Source: QHWK01 sp035315685
GTDB taxonomy: Bacteria > Acidobacteriota > Vicinamibacteria > Vicinamibacterales > CAVVIG01
Assembly (NCBI GenBank): GCA_035315685.1
Contig: DATFXR010000370.1
Location: 1-6,338 of the forward strand
Reading direction: 5' to 3'
Length of the DNA: 6,338 nucleotides
Shown: positions 3,937-6,338 of the stretch, piece after piece
Layout: each line of letters begins with the position of its first letter
Position numbering within the stretch: the first letter of the stretch is position 1
Made by a program: the position numbers and the translations under genes
The notes under the pieces: model-generated
The model's input: the letters and a program-made list of their open reading frames with translations, nothing else
What the model was told of the DNA's origin: nothing
Databases searched by the model: none

Positions 3937-6338
3937 ATGCAGCGACTGATGAGACAAGCGATGGCGACGTTCACGGTGGCGGTGCTGGCGTGCGTGGCAT
4001 CCGTGTTCGCGTCGGATCGTGACGGCAAGACCACGCTCACCGGCATCGCCGTCGACGCGTCCGGCGGCGCGCTGCCTGGCGTGACGGTCACGTTGAAGGC
4101 CGGCGACGGATCGCCGAGTGAGGCGCAGGAACAGGTCACCGACGGCAGCGGCCGGTTCACGTTCGAAGACGTCGGGCCCGGGACCTACACCGTCGTGCTG
4201 ACATTATCGGGCTTCGAAGACAAGAAGTTCGACACCGTCACGGTGCCATCGACCGAGGAACTGAAGGCGGTGATGCAGATCGCCGGCCTCACCGAGACCG
4301 TCGTCGTGCGGCCGGAGCCGGCGCAAGTCTCCATTCCGGTCGCGCCCATCGGCGCAGCCGTCATCGAGCAACGGGTCCTGGCTGACGTGCCGCTCGCCAG
4401 CGAGCGCTTCGAGGACGCGTTGCCGCTGCTGCCCGGCGTGGTCCGCGGGCCCGACGGTCTGCTGAACATGAACGGCGCACGCGCCGATCAGAGTGCGTTC
4501 TTCCTGAACGGCGTCAACATGACCGACCCGGTCACCGGCCACTTCGCGGTGCGGCTGCCGCTCGAAGCGATCGAATCGGCCAACGTCCAGGCCGGCGTGC
4601 ACTCAGCCGCGTTCGGCAACGCGAGCGGCGGCGTCACCGACGTCGTCATCCGGTCCGGACAGGACGACGTCAACGTCCAGGTGCAGAACATGATGCCGCG
4701 GCTCCGCTTTGCCGAGGGCGCTGTTCGCGGAATCGATTCGTTCACGCCGCGCATCCGGATTTCCGGCCCGATCGAACGCGGCCGGATCTGGTTCTCGGAA
4801 GCGGTGAGCTACCGGTTCGTGCGATCGCGCATCAACGAGCTCCAGCCGCTCGACCAGAGTGAGCAGAAGGTCAACAGCTTCGACTCCGTGTCGCAGATCG
4901 ACGCGGTCCTCAACACGTCGAATCATCTGACGGCAACGCTGGTCGCCTTCCCGAGCAACATCGACAACGCCGGCATCGACACGCTGCATCCCTACGACGC
5001 CACGCCTGACATGAAGCAGCGCGGATGGATCTCGGCGATCTCCGAGCGCGCGATCCTCAATGACTCGACCACGCTGGCCACGTCGTTCGCGGTCAAGGAA
5101 TATGACATGAACGTCGCGCCGAAATACGACGCGTCCTCGTTCATGACCGTCGAGGGCGCGCGCGGCAACTATTTCAACCACTTCGATCGCAACAGCCGCC
5201 GCTACGACGGCAGCGCGACGCTCGCCATCGCGACGCCCGACGCGTGGGGCCAGCACCTGACCCAGGTCGGCGGCCAGTTCGCGCACACCCGCTACGACGG
5301 CATCGACGCGAGCGGGCCGGTCGTGATCACCCGGGCGAACGGCACCACGCTGCGCCGCATCGACTACCTCGGCAGCCCGAGCGTGGGCGCCAGCACCACC
5401 GAATTCGCCGGCTTCATCGAGGACGAGTGGGCGGCCACGTCGCAGCTGACGATTCACGGCGGCGCGCGGTACGCCTACGACCAGATTTCCGGCCAGCAGA
5501 CCATCGCGCCGCGAGTCGACGGTTCCCTGCGCCTGTTCGCGAACGGCGGCACGGTCGTCAAGGCCGGCATCGGCCGCCTCTACGACAGGCTGCCGCTCAA
5601 CTCGGCCGACTTCGCCGCGCAGCAGAGTCGGCGGATGACCGACTACGACGAACAGGGGAACACCACCGCGGTCGCCTTCATGTCGAACCGGATCGCCGAC
5701 GACGGCCTCCGCAGCCCGGCGACCACGGCCTGGAACGTCGAAGTGGACCAGATGCTGTCGCGCAGCCTTCAGGCGCGCGTCGGCTATCGCCACCGCAGCG
5801 GCACCGATCAGCTCGTCGTCGATCCGCAGGCGGCCGACGGAGTGCTGACCTTGTCGAGCACTGGCCGTTCGCAGTCGCAGGAACTCGAAGCGACCTTGCG
5901 GCGCCAGTTCGGCAACGCCAGCCACATCACCGCGTCGTATGTCCACTCCAGCACGAAGGGCGATCTGAACGACTTCGTCTCGCTGTTCGGCGATCTCCGC
6001 GACCCGGTCGTCTACGGCAACGAATACGGCCGCCAGGGCTTCGATTCGCCGAACCGGTTCCTGGTGTGGGGGGTGATGAATCTCCCTCACGCGATCGCGG
6101 TTGCGCCGACGATGGAGTACCGCACCGGCTTCCCGTACACCGTGATCGACGAGCAGCAGAACGTCGTCGGAACGCGTAACCAGGCGCGGTTCCCGAACCT
6201 GTTCACGCTCGACCTCGCGGTCACCAAGGACGTGCAGCTCCCGCGCCTGAAGCGCGCCCGCATCGGCGTGCAGCTGTTCAACCTGACCAACCACTCCAAT
6301 CCGCAGGACGTGCAGAACAACACCGCGAGCAGTGCCTT
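3937..6338 (+). CDS. Oar-like TonB-dependent outer-membrane receptor, C-terminus cut by window edge
   Basis: Outer-membrane beta-barrel protein that would import a ligand using TonB-ExbBD energy; the ligand is unknown. 800 residues are visible without a stop. A Sec signal peptide covers about 1-25 (M-Q-R-L-M-R-Q start, hydrophobic core, V-F-A before Ser26). Residues about 32-105 are a carboxypeptidase-D regulatory-like beta-sandwich: G36-I-A-V-D-A-S-G-G-A-L-P-G-V-T-V-T, then G72-R-F-T-F-E-D-V-G-P-G-T-Y. A plug-type domain spans about 145-241 (L162-P-L-L-P-G-V, N179-G-A-R, L190-N-G-V-N, A229-S-G-G-V-T-D-V-V). The barrel follows, and the visible end, L-F-N-L-T-N-H-S-N-P with Q-D-V-Q-N-N, is the motif normally found 20-40 residues before the terminal Phe, so little is missing. 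ATG at 3937 has GGAGG (3924-3928) eight bases upstream. No TonB box is obvious after the signal peptide. At an estimated 820-840 residues it is on the short side for Oar-like proteins. No SusD-like partner lies in the window. Confidence 0.92.
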   Translation, partial: MQRLMRQAMATFTVAVLACVASVFASDRDGKTTLTGIAVDASGGALPGVTVTLKAGDGSPSEAQEQVTDGSGRFTFEDVGPGTYTVVLTLSGFEDKKFDTVTVPSTEELKAVMQIAGLTETVVVRPEPAQVSIPVAPIGAAVIEQRVLADVPLASERFEDALPLLPGVVRGPDGLLNMNGARADQSAFFLNGVNMTDPVTGHFAVRLPLEAIESANVQAGVHSAAFGNASGGVTDVVIRSGQDDVNVQVQNMMPRLRFAEGAVRGIDSFTPRIRISGPIERGRIWFSEAVSYRFVRSRINELQPLDQSEQKVNSFDSVSQIDAVLNTSNHLTATLVAFPSNIDNAGIDTLHPYDATPDMKQRGWISAISERAILNDSTTLATSFAVKEYDMNVAPKYDASSFMTVEGARGNYFNHFDRNSRRYDGSATLAIATPDAWGQHLTQVGGQFAHTRYDGIDASGPVVITRANGTTLRRIDYLGSPSVGASTTEFAGFIEDEWAATSQLTIHGGARYAYDQISGQQTIAPRVDGSLRLFANGGTVVKAGIGRLYDRLPLNSADFAAQQSRRMTDYDEQGNTTAVAFMSNRIADDGLRSPATTAWNVEVDQMLSRSLQARVGYRHRSGTDQLVVDPQAADGVLTLSSTGRSQSQELEATLRRQFGNASHITASYVHSSTKGDLNDFVSLFGDLRDPVVYGNEYGRQGFDSPNRFLVWGVMNLPHAIAVAPTMEYRTGFPYTVIDEQQNVVGTRNQARFPNLFTLDLAVTKDVQLPRLKRARIGVQLFNLTNHSNPQDVQNNTASSA

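Noticed and set aside
3663..4160. Minus-strand 165-codon frame covering the gap and the receptor signal peptide region
   Set aside because: It overlaps a gene with a strong ribosome site, signal peptide and family domains, and its product is Ser/Ala/Arg-rich without recognisable features.
5244..6179. Plus-strand open frame of 311 codons
   Set aside because: Shifted frame inside the receptor gene; Arg/Pro-rich low-complexity product with no fold signature.
4603..6294. Minus-strand open frame of 563 codons antisense to the receptor gene
   Set aside because: Its product is rich in Arg, Val, Asp and Ala with no domain pattern, and the opposite strand encodes a clear TonB-dependent receptor from signal peptide to barrel. 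High GC content makes such antisense frames common.

Overview
The window is high-GC DNA, most likely from an Acidobacteriota genome of the Vicinamibacteria type. This assignment is inferred from two things: an Oar-like TonB-dependent receptor with an N-terminal carboxypeptidase-regulatory-like domain and an 'LFNLTNHSNPQDVQNN' C-terminus, and a stand-alone receiver-like protein of a kind I associate with that group. No rRNA, tRNA, CRISPR array, integrase or transposase is visible.

Layout. Two gene groups diverge from a control region at about 2915-3193. To the left, on the minus strand, four genes follow each other in transcription order: (i) a 79-residue protein (2675-2914) resembling the LigA/Os1348-type small proteins, some of which act as RiPP leader or carrier peptides; (ii) a creatininase-family metallohydrolase (1807-2517); (iii) a classical short-chain dehydrogenase (888-1655); (iv) an APC-superfamily amino-acid/amine permease (1-891, C-terminus outside the window) whose GTG start overlaps the dehydrogenase stop by 4 bases. 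To the right, on the plus strand, lie a 123-residue receiver-like protein that lacks the phospho-accepting Asp (3194-3565), a gap of 371 bases, and the TonB-dependent receptor (3937 to the right edge, probably lacking only its last few dozen residues).

How the genes may work together. The most interesting part is the minus-strand cluster. A small carrier-like protein followed by a creatininase-fold hydrolase, an NAD-type dehydrogenase and a transporter recalls the logic of mycofactocin, where the creatininase homologue MftE cleaves a precursor peptide. No radical SAM or other modifying enzyme is in view, so the RiPP reading is a hypothesis. A plain catabolic operon (import, amide/lactam hydrolysis, oxidation) fits nearly as well. 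The start codon of the small gene lies in a perfect 10-bp inverted repeat whose loop holds the ribosome binding site, and a GC-rich hairpin follows its stop codon. Both suggest that this gene is expressed separately from the enzymes downstream.

Non-coding stretches contain a 9-base-period 'CTCTGCG'-type repeat (1712-1759), a near-perfect 20-bp interrupted palindrome (3074-3093) in the divergent control region, and two adjacent palindromes (3784-3808) upstream of the receptor gene. Many long open frames elsewhere, including a 563-codon one antisense to the receptor gene, are by-products of high GC content.
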